The position numbers and the translations under genes are program-made. A DNA stretch of 64,000 bases from Agroathelia rolfsii (Eukaryota; Basidiomycota; Agaricomycetes; Amylocorticiales; Amylocorticiaceae): the NCBI GenBank assembly GCA_018343915.1, contig JABRWF010000007.1:992001-1056000 (forward strand). The letters run 5' to 3'. Below the pieces are notes generated by a model, which saw only the letters and a program-made list of their open reading frames with translations, had not been told where the DNA came from and searched no databases. Numbering within the stretch: position 1 is the first letter of the stretch; each line of letters starts with the position of its first letter. Positions 1-10,683 of this stretch are shown here, in pieces.

Positions 1-3000
1 GTATGTATGCACTATATATCTACAGAGGCCAATGTCTAAATATTGTTGTAATCTCTTGCAGTTACTCACAACTCTCTCGTGCTGTCGATCGTATCGCTGC
101 ACACTACGCCTCCTGCGGTGTACACGTCCCAGCAGACGCATCATCTAATACAGATGATGCAGCAGCATCCAAGAGCCAAACCCCCGTTGCCGCCGTCCTC
201 GTATCGAGCGCCATCGATGAATCCATCCTCGAAATTGCCCTCGCCAAAGCAGGCCTCGCCGCGCTCTTGCTCTCCATCAACAACTCCGCCGCCGCCGTTG
301 CGCATCTCTGCAAGCTCACCAACGCACGCTGGCTCATCTACGGCCCGCGTTTTGAGCGCGTCGCAGCAGAGGCCAAGGCAATCCGCAACGACAGTGGCGC
401 GGACATCCTCCTCGTGCCCGAGACGAGATACCCGCTCTGGGGTCCCGGCGGTGTGGATGACGTCAAGATCCCGCCATTCAAGGCGGTGTTTACGCCGGAG
501 CAGGAGATGAACAGGACCGCTGTTGTTTTGCACTCTTCGGGATCGGTGAGTGGGAAGTGTATATATGTTGATTGTATTAATGTATCCGACTATTCTCCAT
601 AGACGGGCTTCCCCAAGCCAGTTTATATCTCGCATTATGGCTTGGTAGCCAACATCGCTATTAGCCGCAACAAGCCCGGATTCAGCTCCTTGCCAGTTTA
701 TCACGGCTTTGGTCATTTCAGCTTGTGCGTTCCAATGCTAACTTCTCACAACTCTAACCATATAAACATCTGACAGCTTCCGCTGCGTATATGCGGCAAA
801 GGAATTCGTTCTTTTCCCGCCTCATCTTCCCCTCACGGTATGTCTGAGAGGCATTGGTTTTATTGAACTCTTACTTAAACATGACCCCGACACATCTAGT
901 CATCCAACATTGTCCGCTCCATCAACTCAGCACCCGACACACGCGAATGCGTTGCCGTTCCATATGTCATCAAGGTGCGCACAATAATCTTCAACGACAG
1001 AAAGACCTCGCACAAGACTCACATATCATCCATCCACCCAAACACAAACAACAACAGCTCCTCGCCGAAACGGAAGAAGGCACTCGCGCGCTCGCCTCCT
1101 TCGATGTCGTCTCCTTCGCCGGCGCCGCCCTGCCCGATGACCTCGGCAACCGGCTCACCGCCGCGGGTGTGAACCTGCTCAGCATCTACGGCACAACCGA
1201 GACGGGGTCCCTGATGGGCTCCAATCGCGACTTTGCGACGGACAAGGCATGGAACTGGGTCCGGCCCCTTTCCGGATCGAAGGACTATCTGAGGTTTGAG
1301 AAGCAAGAAGGGCAGGATGATCTGTTTGAGTGTGTCGTGTGTGATGGGTACCCGCCCAAGGTAAGTATTTGTGGAAATTGACTGTTGGATTGACGGATAT
1401 ATTGATATTCTGGGGGCACATCGTTGGTGTTATAACATATAGCTTGAGACGAACAGGCCGGACGGGGCGTACGCCACCAAAGATCTGTTCATACGGCACC
1501 CAGAACATCCGGATTGGTACAAGTACTTTGGTAGGCTGGACGATACACTCGTACATACGCTCGGCGAGAAAACGAACCCATGTATGTTTATGGTCGCTTT
1601 GAAAACATGCATCGGTGTATGCTAATGTTCTGACTTTTTTTTTCTCTTTCCCGGCAGTGTCCATGGAACAGACCATTCGTGGAAACAGCATCTACGTCCA
1701 AGAAGGTGCGTGCCGTCCTAGCCGGGATATATTTACCTCTTCGATTTCTGATGATTGTAATTACGCCCCACAATAGCTATCGTATTCGGCGCTGGCCGTC
1801 CTCACTGCGGCGTGCTCATCCTCCCTGCCGAGGCAGGCAAGGACATGTCGCCTGATGAGCTGACCGACGCGGTCTGGCCCGTAATTGAGCAAGCTAACCG
1901 CGAGGCGCCGAGTCATTCAAGGATCATCAAAGAGATGGTTGGGATTTTACCGTGAGATTTTGCTGCTGAATATCATTGGAATGCTCTGGTGTTGATATTT
2001 TGACTATAGGTATGGGACCGAGGTTCCAGTGGCCACCAAAATGAGCATTCTTCGCCCAGCGTGCTATGCCAAGTTCAAGGACGTCATTAGTGGGTTTCCC
2101 CCCCCCTCCTTTTTCGAGCATAAGAACATGAGTCTCATCAGATTGATATAGATAACATATACAACAACTTTGAATCCAACTCTCGCCTCCCCAAGCTCGC
2201 TATTCAAGAGCCGGCAGAGATGAAGATGTTCATCCGCGAGACGCTCGAGAGCGTGCTCGGTAAAGCTGCCGCTGGTGAGCTCTCGGACGACTCGGACTTT
2301 TTCACGGCCGGAGTGGATTCTCTCGCAGCATCGAGGATCCGGAACGTTTGCGCTGTGAGGCTGGAGCTGGGCTCTCGGACACTTGGACAAAATAGTAAGG
2401 ACATTATGTGTTGTTTGCTTGGACTTAGAACGCTGAATGTGCTTATCTTTGCTGTACAGTTGTCTACGAGTATCCTTCAATAAACAAGTGAGTTTTTTTT
2501 TTATCTGGCTTTTCACATTATACAAAGCCAGCATGACTTAATAAATACACCGGTAGATTGGCTGTACATCTTCTGTCTGTTATCAGCAACATATCCGAAG
2601 GCACGGTCGTCAGCAAAGCTGTCAACGACGAACACGAGCGCATGCTCGCCATGGTTGAGAGATGGTCAAACAATGTCATCACGCGCCAGAACCAGAGCGA
2701 GCTCGCAGCTGATCCATCCGAGGCCGTCATCGTCCGTTGCTTTCATTTTTGTAGTACATACATCCAGTTAAACATATTGTTATCCATGTGCATACAGGTC
2801 CTTACCGGAGCCACCGGCTCACTCGGTGCGCATATACTCTTCCAGCTCTTACAATCTCCCAAGGTCGGCCGCGTCATTTGTCTGTCGCGCGCAGCCGGGC
2901 ATGCAGAGTCTCTAGAGCGTCTCAAGGAGTCGTTGGTGACGAGGCGGCTTGTGCTGAAGGAGAGCGATTGGGAGCGTGTGAGCTCATTTGCGGCGGATGT

Positions 3001-4135
3001 CACCAAGGAGTGGCTCGGGCTCAAGAAGGAGGAGTGGGAGTGGATCAAGGAGGAGCTAACCGGCGTGATTCACGTAAGTTCTCCTGCGTGTTGAAAATAT
3101 ATTGTTCAGTCTGATTGACATGGTTTTGATCTTATAGAACGCATGGCCCGTCAATTTTTCCTGGTCGCTTGATTCCTTTGAAAGCCAGATTGAAGGGGTG
3201 ACGAACCTCATGAACCTTTGCTTACTTTCCCCACACAAAAAGATACCCGCGTTCTACTATAGCTCCTCCATCTCAGCGCGCCAAGGATCACCGGATGAGA
3301 CGTGCACGGAGGAGTACTCCCCTAGTCCAGCCACGGCTGGTGCGACGGGATACGCACGTAGCAAGTGGGTCGTGGAGAAGCTCTGTGAGCGCGCGAGCCA
3401 GAAGGGTTTGCCTGTTGGTGTACTACGAATTGGTCAGATGGTCGGGGATACCGCACAGTGCGTCTTTTTGTGATTGCGCTTTTTTAGATGGGGTGATTGA
3501 AATATCTCTAGTGGCGTATGGCAGCCTACGGAAGCCCTGCCTCTTCTCTTCAAGTCTGCCCAAGTTCTCCAGGTCCTGCCGACAGTCGACGAGGTTAGCA
3601 TCTCCCAAAGGAATATAAAACGACAACTATCTTACGTATTGCCTATCTTGTAGAGCCCACCCTGGCTTCCTGTCGACGTCGCAGGCAGCGCCATCGCTGA
3701 ACTTGTCCTACGTGAAAAACAGCCTAGCTCAGAGGTATATCACATTTGCAACCCGGACAACTCGGTACATTGGGATCAGATCCTGGGTCATCTCAGGGAG
3801 GCTGGCTTGAAGTTCGATGTTGTGGATAGGCATAACTGGTTAGAGAAGCTCGAACTCAGCGAGCAGGATGTGCGCGCCAATCCGACATATAAGCTCTTGG
3901 TGGGGTTTTATTTTTCTGCCCAGAAAAATTCTTGTTCGTGAACTGACATTCTCATTGCTTTGTATAGCCGTACTATCGTGGTCGCTATGGGCGCGAGGTA
4001 CTCCGAAAGCCCATGTATTTCTTCACAGACAAGACTGTCAAGGAGGCCCCAAGTCTTGGGAAATCCCTGAAGCTCGATCAAGATATTGTGGCGAAGTGGG
4101 TGAGCCACTGGAAGGAGATCGGGTTCTTGTCATAG
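1..4135 (+). CDS. NRPS-like adenylation-thiolation-reductase (A-T-R) carboxylic acid reductase, 5' partial
   Basis: The family adenylates a carboxylic acid, loads it on a phosphopantetheine arm and reduces it, usually to the aldehyde; the substrate cannot be read here. The window opens inside an intron (1-61). Seventeen exons from 62 to 4135 join in phase into 1007 residues plus stop, so probably only a short N-terminus is missing. The A domain shows SSGSTGFPKP, the IYGTTETG motif and the GRLDDTLVHTLGEKTNP region. The carrier domain has FFTAGVDSLAASRIR with its acceptor Ser. The reductase domain begins VLTGATGSLGAHI (NADPH Rossmann), continues with HNAWPVNFSWSL and has the YARSK catalytic motif. 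One exon is only 28 nt (2460-2487). Lys2 (aminoadipate reductase) is a relative, but this compact A-T-R form looks like the basidiomycete secondary-metabolism type. Confidence 0.93.
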
Positions 4136-4632
4136 ATTATGCTTTTGATAAAGCGAGCTCGTCATTGAGATATACAAAGTTGGAAGACTCGAAGCTAGAT
4201 ATGTATATTGCATGTAAATGTTGTAGTACTTGTATTTTAGAAGACAGGAATTTCCAGATGCTGAAAGCACCAAAGTTTGCGTGATTATAATACATGTACT
4301 TTGTGAATTTCTTCCTTTCCCCGCCCCCTCGTATATCCCGGTAGCTAGGCCACCATTCTGGCAGATTTACCTGACAGAATCAAGATGCGCATACAATAGG
4401 AGAATAGTAATTTAGAGCATATATATATTATACAATCATCCGAATCTTAGTATTGGCGATGACTTGTGAATCGAATGGTTTCGGCAGCACATAAATGGAA
4501 GTCACTGATACTGTAGCATTCCATTATGGGCCATGCTCGGCAGTGTGTCGCCACAGGCTTGATCTGAAATAGACAAAATTTAGGGGTTTTTTTGAATAAT
4601 ATACTTGAAACGGTTGGTTGTGCATCGCAATT
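4136..4632. other. intergenic, convergent 3' ends
   Basis: This is AT-rich spacer between the stop of the A-T-R gene and the stop of the oppositely oriented DUF6534-like gene. No coding signal was seen. Confidence 0.6.
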
Positions 4633-5918
4633 TCAATTGGATGGCGTGCTCCGAGTCGCAAATAGAAAATTTTGAGTAAACCCAGTGACAAGAGACCCTG
4701 ATCCGTCGTTAAGGATATCACGTAGTTCTTGTCGACCAATGAGTGTACACAGCACAGAGAGCGTATACAGGTGGGACATAGAACATTGAGCCAGTAAACT
4801 AAAGTTGGGGTAATCAGAGATTCAGCTTAGGCCAATATACATAAATCGACAGTGTAAAGACGGGTCTTACTAGTATTCCGCAGGTGCCATAGTGACAAAC
4901 TATGACGGTATCCAACGCATTTTTAACGGACAAGAGATAGGATTAGCTCGTTGAAGAGACGCACAAGAATCAAGTTCAAAAGAGCGCAAATGGCCGTGAG
5001 CGAGCCAGTTTCTACAGCTCTTCGTCGAAGACGGGACAACATTGCGTTTGCACTGCGCAATATGCTCCTACTACGCCAGAATAACACGAAAACAATGGCA
5101 ATGCACGTATCACAGATGCTGGTCTAGAAACAAACAAATAGGCAGGTATCAATGGAAGGCAGAGACTTCATTTTCAAGAAGGGAATCAAATTACCGAAAG
5201 AAGCCACACATAGGCGAGAGCCCTCGTTTCAAGTATATTTGTAACCTTTTCTAATCTGAAGGAGATCACGGATAGGCTTCGAGCAGAATGAGAACAAATC
5301 ATGATGAGTCTGTAGTTGGGGAGCTCAAGTATGTTGATCACAGAAGATGCACACCTAACCCCGGATCCAAAAGCAAGGAGGGCGACTAATGATGAGATAC
5401 CCACTTCAGTCAACCCAGATAGTAACCATGATCCATTGAAGACATACCGAACGCTAAAAAAGTGGTCGCAATCAAGGAACGCGTAACTGTCCAACACCGA
5501 CAAATGTAGAGTACGTGAGAAATTAATGCCACCAAGGCGGTCACACTCGGCTCAGCCCAAGTAGTCCAAGGCTGATGATTAAACTTGTCAAAATCGCCAA
5601 AATTGAGTATAGTGCTCTGGTAGATAGACATACTGACAGGTCATCATGATGAAAATGTGGACCTTGCGCTGATATAGTAGTAGCGAAAAATGTGTAAACA
5701 TACAAGTTCGTAATACCAAGGAACACGTTCAACACGACGAGTGATACAACAATCAACCGAATGAACAATCCATCGTTTTCGAAATGATGGCGGAAATATG
5801 TGCTCGCTTTATAGCATGTTATACCCAAAAAAAGGTACTCAATCATCACAGCGGCAAGCATTGGGCCTAAAGTAGCGGTCACAGAGTTGGGTGACAAGGG
5901 CCTATTGTCAGCAGTCAT
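4633..5918 (-). CDS. DUF6534-like multi-pass membrane protein
   Basis: Function is unknown. This is a basidiomycete-type integral membrane protein with several hydrophobic segments. The ATG at 5918 opens exon 1 (5918-5704), whose first membrane segment runs through AAVMIEYLFLGITCY. The next exon starts at 5632 and carries FGDFDKFNHQPW and the HVLYICRCW helix. Later exons give ETGSLTAICALLNL and the C-terminal LYTLSVLCTLIGRQ, which fits the pattern of this family. I could join all exons with GT..AG introns and without a stop, ending at a TGA at 4633-4635. The family assignment is from pattern memory, not a search. A damaged paralogue lies at 32948-34111 on the other strand and shares the same splice position after the first large exon. 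Confidence 0.75.
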
Positions 5919-7109
5919 GGCTATGTGTCTATTGGTGCAACGCAGTATTGCGTCGACAGAGGATGCTTCCCAGTAGTTGTAGTTATGAAAGACAGGACGG
6001 TCAAACTCTGCATAATAACCGATCCAGGTATAATATTTTCGACGATAGTGCAGGGTAGCACGCGTTACGTCACGCTCAGAAACCAGCACAACGACCTAGC
6101 TGTAATCGCTGATAGATAGGCTTTTGAATACTTGTAGGAAGCTCCAAGTTTGTGCAAGACAAATTAACAGAGCAGAGGATGAGTTATTAAGCCGCGTAGT
6201 ATCGGCATTATGACAAATAAAAGCCGGTTGCGGAAATGCCTAGTTATGTTTCACGGATTTCTTCATGAGAACGCGACTTGATAGGCTACCTGCATTGATT
6301 CCTGCAGCTTGCGACTTGGACATATACAGTACCTTCATAATTAAGCCGTGCTGAATACTTTGCTTGTGATAATCAAACATCGGCAGGATACAAGAAGAAG
6401 CTAAGTATGACAGACTCTGTGCGCCTTCAGATTGGTGTAACTTGCATAGGCTGTGTGTCGCCGAATCCGGAGGACAGGCCGGAAGCATCAAGCTTCAAAC
6501 TTCACTCCGCGGAGTTTGCCCGCACAGCTCAGCTGCTACACAGTTTATGGCTTATTCTTTGACAGTTAAGAGCATAGCGCATATAGTCAGCGTTGAGTTG
6601 AGCTCGATCCACCGCCTCCCCTAGTGGGTACACTAGCGCAGGCACTTGGTTAGTGGTATCGAGATACCTTCTCGCCTGCAGTTCGAGCGATCCTGCCGAG
6701 TCAGCCAAGCCGAACCTGCCGACTACACCGGCAGCACCCCTTCATTCCCAACTTCTTTCACGTTATCTCTCTCGCCGTCGCAGCGCCAGTCTGACATCCA
6801 GAATGAGCACGAATTCCGAAAGTAAGCTTGGTGGCCGGCATAAGCTTGAAACCGTCATGATATAAATAATAAATCTCGGGAGAAGTCACATGACCAAAGG
6901 CTACAATGTAGTTGTTCGTATACTTGCTCATCCGTTTATTTACAAGAGAAACCCAATTTTCTCCATGTCATGAGTAAAAATTGAATGGATAACCTTGTAC
7001 AGAAAAACCTGGATTTGTGCAATTATTTCCACTGATACTGGCACGAACTTCATTTGAAGCTCCTCACAAAGTTATCAATATGTAGCTATAGTATTCGCAA
7101 GTTACATAG
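5919..7109. other. intergenic, no supportable gene
   Basis: About 1.2 kb lies between the start of the DUF6534-like gene and the end of the first MFS gene. Short open frames exist (for example + 6653-6865), but none shows a domain, a good splice pattern or homology I recognise. Confidence 0.5.
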
Positions 7110-9640
7110 TCACGCAATATAGCGATACGCCGGGCTGTTAAAAGTGATCAGTCGAGAACAATCATTGCTTATTATATATATAAAAAATGTGTACTTCTGC
7201 CAGTCTGTTAGATCTGTTACGGCGAGAGATGCGTCATAGTGGTTATTGCCAATGTTTACCTGGGCACGGTCTCGTCTTTTGTTTTCTGTGATAAATACTA
7301 GTCTGTATGATTAATATGAGGCTCAATGTAAATTAAGAATCTGGGGTGCATACAACCCTTACCGAAGGAGGAGGGTGATGACAATTTGGAGGACCGGAAA
7401 GATCATGCAACCTACAACGCCAGTCTGATATCTAGGTGCTTGAGAGGCCTGGACAGAAAACTCAGAAGATATTAGACATTTAATGCAGCTATTTTCACCT
7501 TGAACATGAATGGCCCAACCTGAGACAATTGGTAAGAAATTACGGGATGAGGCGCACATATTTATTATCAACTCACAATATTACTAGAGAAAAGGGTATG
7601 TGTATAGTTGAATTGACAGTAAGTTAAACGAAAATATTACTTTGATGGTACTTACCCAAGGGCCATTCCAGAGAATAATGCGCCATTGCAAATGGCTTTC
7701 TTTGTCTGACCCGCAACGTTCCCCGAGAGTAAAGATAACCCTAGCACATAAACAGCATTTGCACTTCCCGTCATCCAATAACCTATCAGACGAGCAATTT
7801 TCATTGAAGGTGGACAAAAGGCCATCACTAAAGATTGTACAGAATGAGCCAAATGTTAGTAATTCGGAGTTGAACCGCTTACTCGCAAAACCGGCGACTA
7901 CTGGCACTATAAAAAGAGCCATTAGGATTGTTCTCGAGTTCTTTGGAGCGACATGGTTCAACCAGATGGCAAGGAATATGGTCAGTGCAATGGAGATTCC
8001 ATATGGGATCTGCATTAGCGCAGTCTGCAATGTACTAAAGCCGAATCCTTGTACGATTAAAGTGCCGAAGTTTGTAGTTCCGCCGTTTGGAACACCAGAA
8101 GCTTCGTAACTGCCATGTAAGAGACCACTACGTATGATGCATACAAAACCACTTACTGAATGAAAACATAAAGAATAGGTATGTTTTGGGATCCCTAAAG
8201 GCTTCAAGTGCTTGTTCGGGCTTGAATTTTCTGCTGTCTGAGCCCGTTACAAAATCATTTCGTTTTCTCGATGATACCATCACACGTTGCTTATAAGTAA
8301 AAAAACGGGCGCTGTGCGGAGCATCCGGGATGATGAATAACATGAATAACGCCCAAAGGCAGCATAAAGAACCAATTATAACAAACTCCCATTGCCTTTA
8401 AATATATCAGTGGATACTGTACTCTAAAAGTAAGCGCGTACTTACCATGGTTGTAATGGTCCGTGAATCTGGCGTTTTTATGATTCGGTCAGTAGATAGA
8501 ATTAAATATAACAAGGATATACTCGCCTGCCCTATGCCATAGCCAAGCAAACCACCTATTGCAATGCCAAAACCGTCGGCTGAATACCTTGAGAAATCTT
8601 TAGCGTGCGATTAGGTATATACACAACTCGATAACTATACCATAAACCTAGTCTGATAGGCTGTTCTGTTCGCGTGTACCAAGTGGAAGTTATTAAAACC
8701 TTTTCAACCACGGACTTTGTATTAGGTTCCCTGAAGCGTGTGGATAATAAAAATCATACGAATGCAGGATCTGCTGTGCTTTCAAATGCTCCTGAGAGTG
8801 CTCTGAGTATTGCAAGTTGTGCAAAGTTGCGCGAAGATGCTTGGCAGATAAGTAAAGCACCCCAAAGAAATATCTGTTCATCGAGTGAATGAATGTAACA
8901 GAGAATGGTTGATTTGGACGTACATTTACGGCCAAGTATTTTGCAAGTGGGAACTTTTGCATCAAGATATTTGTCGGAAATGCCCACGCAACCCAGCCCC
9001 CTTTGAGTTCAATTCGTGAATGTTTGAAAGGACATAGATGTTAAAGTGAAAATAAAATTTCATACAATAGAATATGCTAGAGATCCAGGACTTTGCAGAA
9101 GAGAAGTCGTCAAGATATTGACTTCACTGTACTAGTAATACCGAATGCTTCACTAACATATTCATCATTTTTTAGATGAAGGGCTTCCTTGACTGCGCGT
9201 GAGTATCGAAATTAATGAACTTGTATATTTGATAAGCATAAGAAAAAGAAAAAAACGAACGGTCAAAAATAGCTGCATATGATAACGTTGTCTTGTCGCT
9301 TGTTTTAATATCCGTGTAAGACAGAATCAATGCAGGATATAGGCATTGTAACCTACATGTAATAAAAAGCATAACAGACGGCCAGAGCAGGGACAATGAG
9401 TAAGTCTAACTTCCGGACAATCTTCTTGACTTCGGCCTCATCCAAATCCTCGTTGTTCATTTCAACAACATCGTCAAGAAACGTTTGAGGCGGGGGTTGC
9501 TTAAGTATGAGAGAAAGCCATGGTCCAATGGTCTTTGGGTTTGAGATATCCTCGTTGATAGCTACACTACCAATATAGCCAGAAGGAGATAAATCCTCTG
9601 TTTTTTCGATATTTTCCTTCACTTGATCTTTAAAGGGCAT
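7110..9640 (-). CDS. MFS transporter, anion:cation symporter (DAL5/allantoate permease-like), copy 1
   Basis: This is a plasma-membrane 12-TM symporter of the ACS family, whose fungal members import allantoate, nicotinate, pantothenate, biotin and similar organic anions; its substrate is not predictable. The start at 9640 gives a cytosolic N-terminus with LKQPPPQTFLDDVVEMNN. Diagnostic segments follow: YYIDKTTLSYAAIF, GWVAWAFPTNILMQKFPLAKYL, FARLIGYW-like TM8 (ARLIGYWMTGSANAVYV), and TDLTDWQ near the C-terminus. I traced all exons without a stop. It contains a GC-AG intron (8469-8526) and a 7-nt micro-exon (7577-7583). The C-terminus after DWQKY runs about 25 residues longer than in copy 2, so the exact stop (7110) is less certain. 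It is a tandem paralogue of 10684-13129. Confidence 0.9.
7577..7583 (-). other. 7-nt micro-exon in MFS copy 1
   Basis: The exon TAATATT, flanked by ctag and gtgagt, completes a Gly codon and adds Asn-Ile before VGPFMFK. The tandem paralogue has the same 7-nt exon at 11115-11121. Confidence 0.75.
8469..8526 (-). other. GC-AG intron in MFS copy 1
   Basis: The donor reads CAG|gcgagt. The equivalent site in copy 2 is a normal CAG|gtatga. Flanking exons join in frame (GYGIGQ then IHGPLQPW). Confidence 0.75.
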
Positions 9641-10683
9641 GACAGAATAATGAGTTGGAGGAGAACAGAAACTTGAAGGATGTGCACATTGGACGCTCTT
9701 CTCTTGTACTACCCCGCATCGCAATACTCCCAGCACTCACTAGTCTCCCCGTATTTCTCATCAACTTCTGGCACTAGAAGCTTAGTTACATTGGAGCCTG
9801 TCATTTTTTTGGCCCTGGCCGTGCAGTCCTTATACTTGACAGCTTCTCCGTTGATCGTATCTTATTTTTGTTTCTATTACATTGGCCGTCTGAGCCGGTT
9901 TGAACATATTTACCTTTGGTCATCTGCGACGATGAGAGACATCATGTGTGCACGTACATAGGTTGCTTATTATTATTATTGACGAGAACCCAGGGTCCGT
10001 CGCGAAAAGAGATGCGAACGAGAACGGGCCCGGCAGAACATATGAACACTTGGACTGGGATGATCTGTTTCTTTGCTCAATGAGAGGTTAATAAGACCGT
10101 ATGTTATGGTAGGCACCGGCCCAATCGAGGCTCTTATCAAGAGCTCCTATAATGAAAAATAGTTAAACCAAGAAGGTATGCATGCCAGAGTGTGAAGTAA
10201 AATCAGTTTCGAGTGCAGCGGTAGTTGTGCAGTGCAAGCCACTAAGCATAATTATTCGCAGTTGATTCATATTACATACATATCATCATGTAGCTTTGAG
10301 CAGCTCACGGAATCCTTTCTCCAGTAGCAGCTCTGAGAAAAGCTCATCAAGCTGGAGTTGACTCGCTGGATGCAAGGTATGATATAGAAAATGCTTCCGC
10401 CCCGGACCGTGGTGATCCTGGTCCTGGTCATCGTGTAATTGGTACCGTTACGTACTGGAAGCGCACCCCAATTACTTGGTTGGAGGGGCACGTAATTCGT
10501 ATTTTCTTTCTATCAACATTGATTTACTCATGAGAGATTTTGATCCCCTTCTTTCATGCGTTTATAGCTGAAAGAGCTATGGTACATTCGTTACATCGTT
10601 TCCAATAAAATTTATGCAAACTTCTCTAAGAGAGCTTGAATATCAAGCAATATATCGGAAAGCAGGACTAATTGAACGTCACA
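9641..10683. other. intergenic between the two MFS genes
   Basis: This is the promoter side of copy 1 and the 3' side of copy 2. A block at 9715-9739 (75-99 nt upstream of the ATG) resembles one at 13198-13222 upstream of copy 2. No gene was seen. Confidence 0.5.

Noticed and set aside
6653..6865. 70-codon open frame with Ser/Arg-rich product
   Set aside because: Short, without introns, motif or recognisable context.
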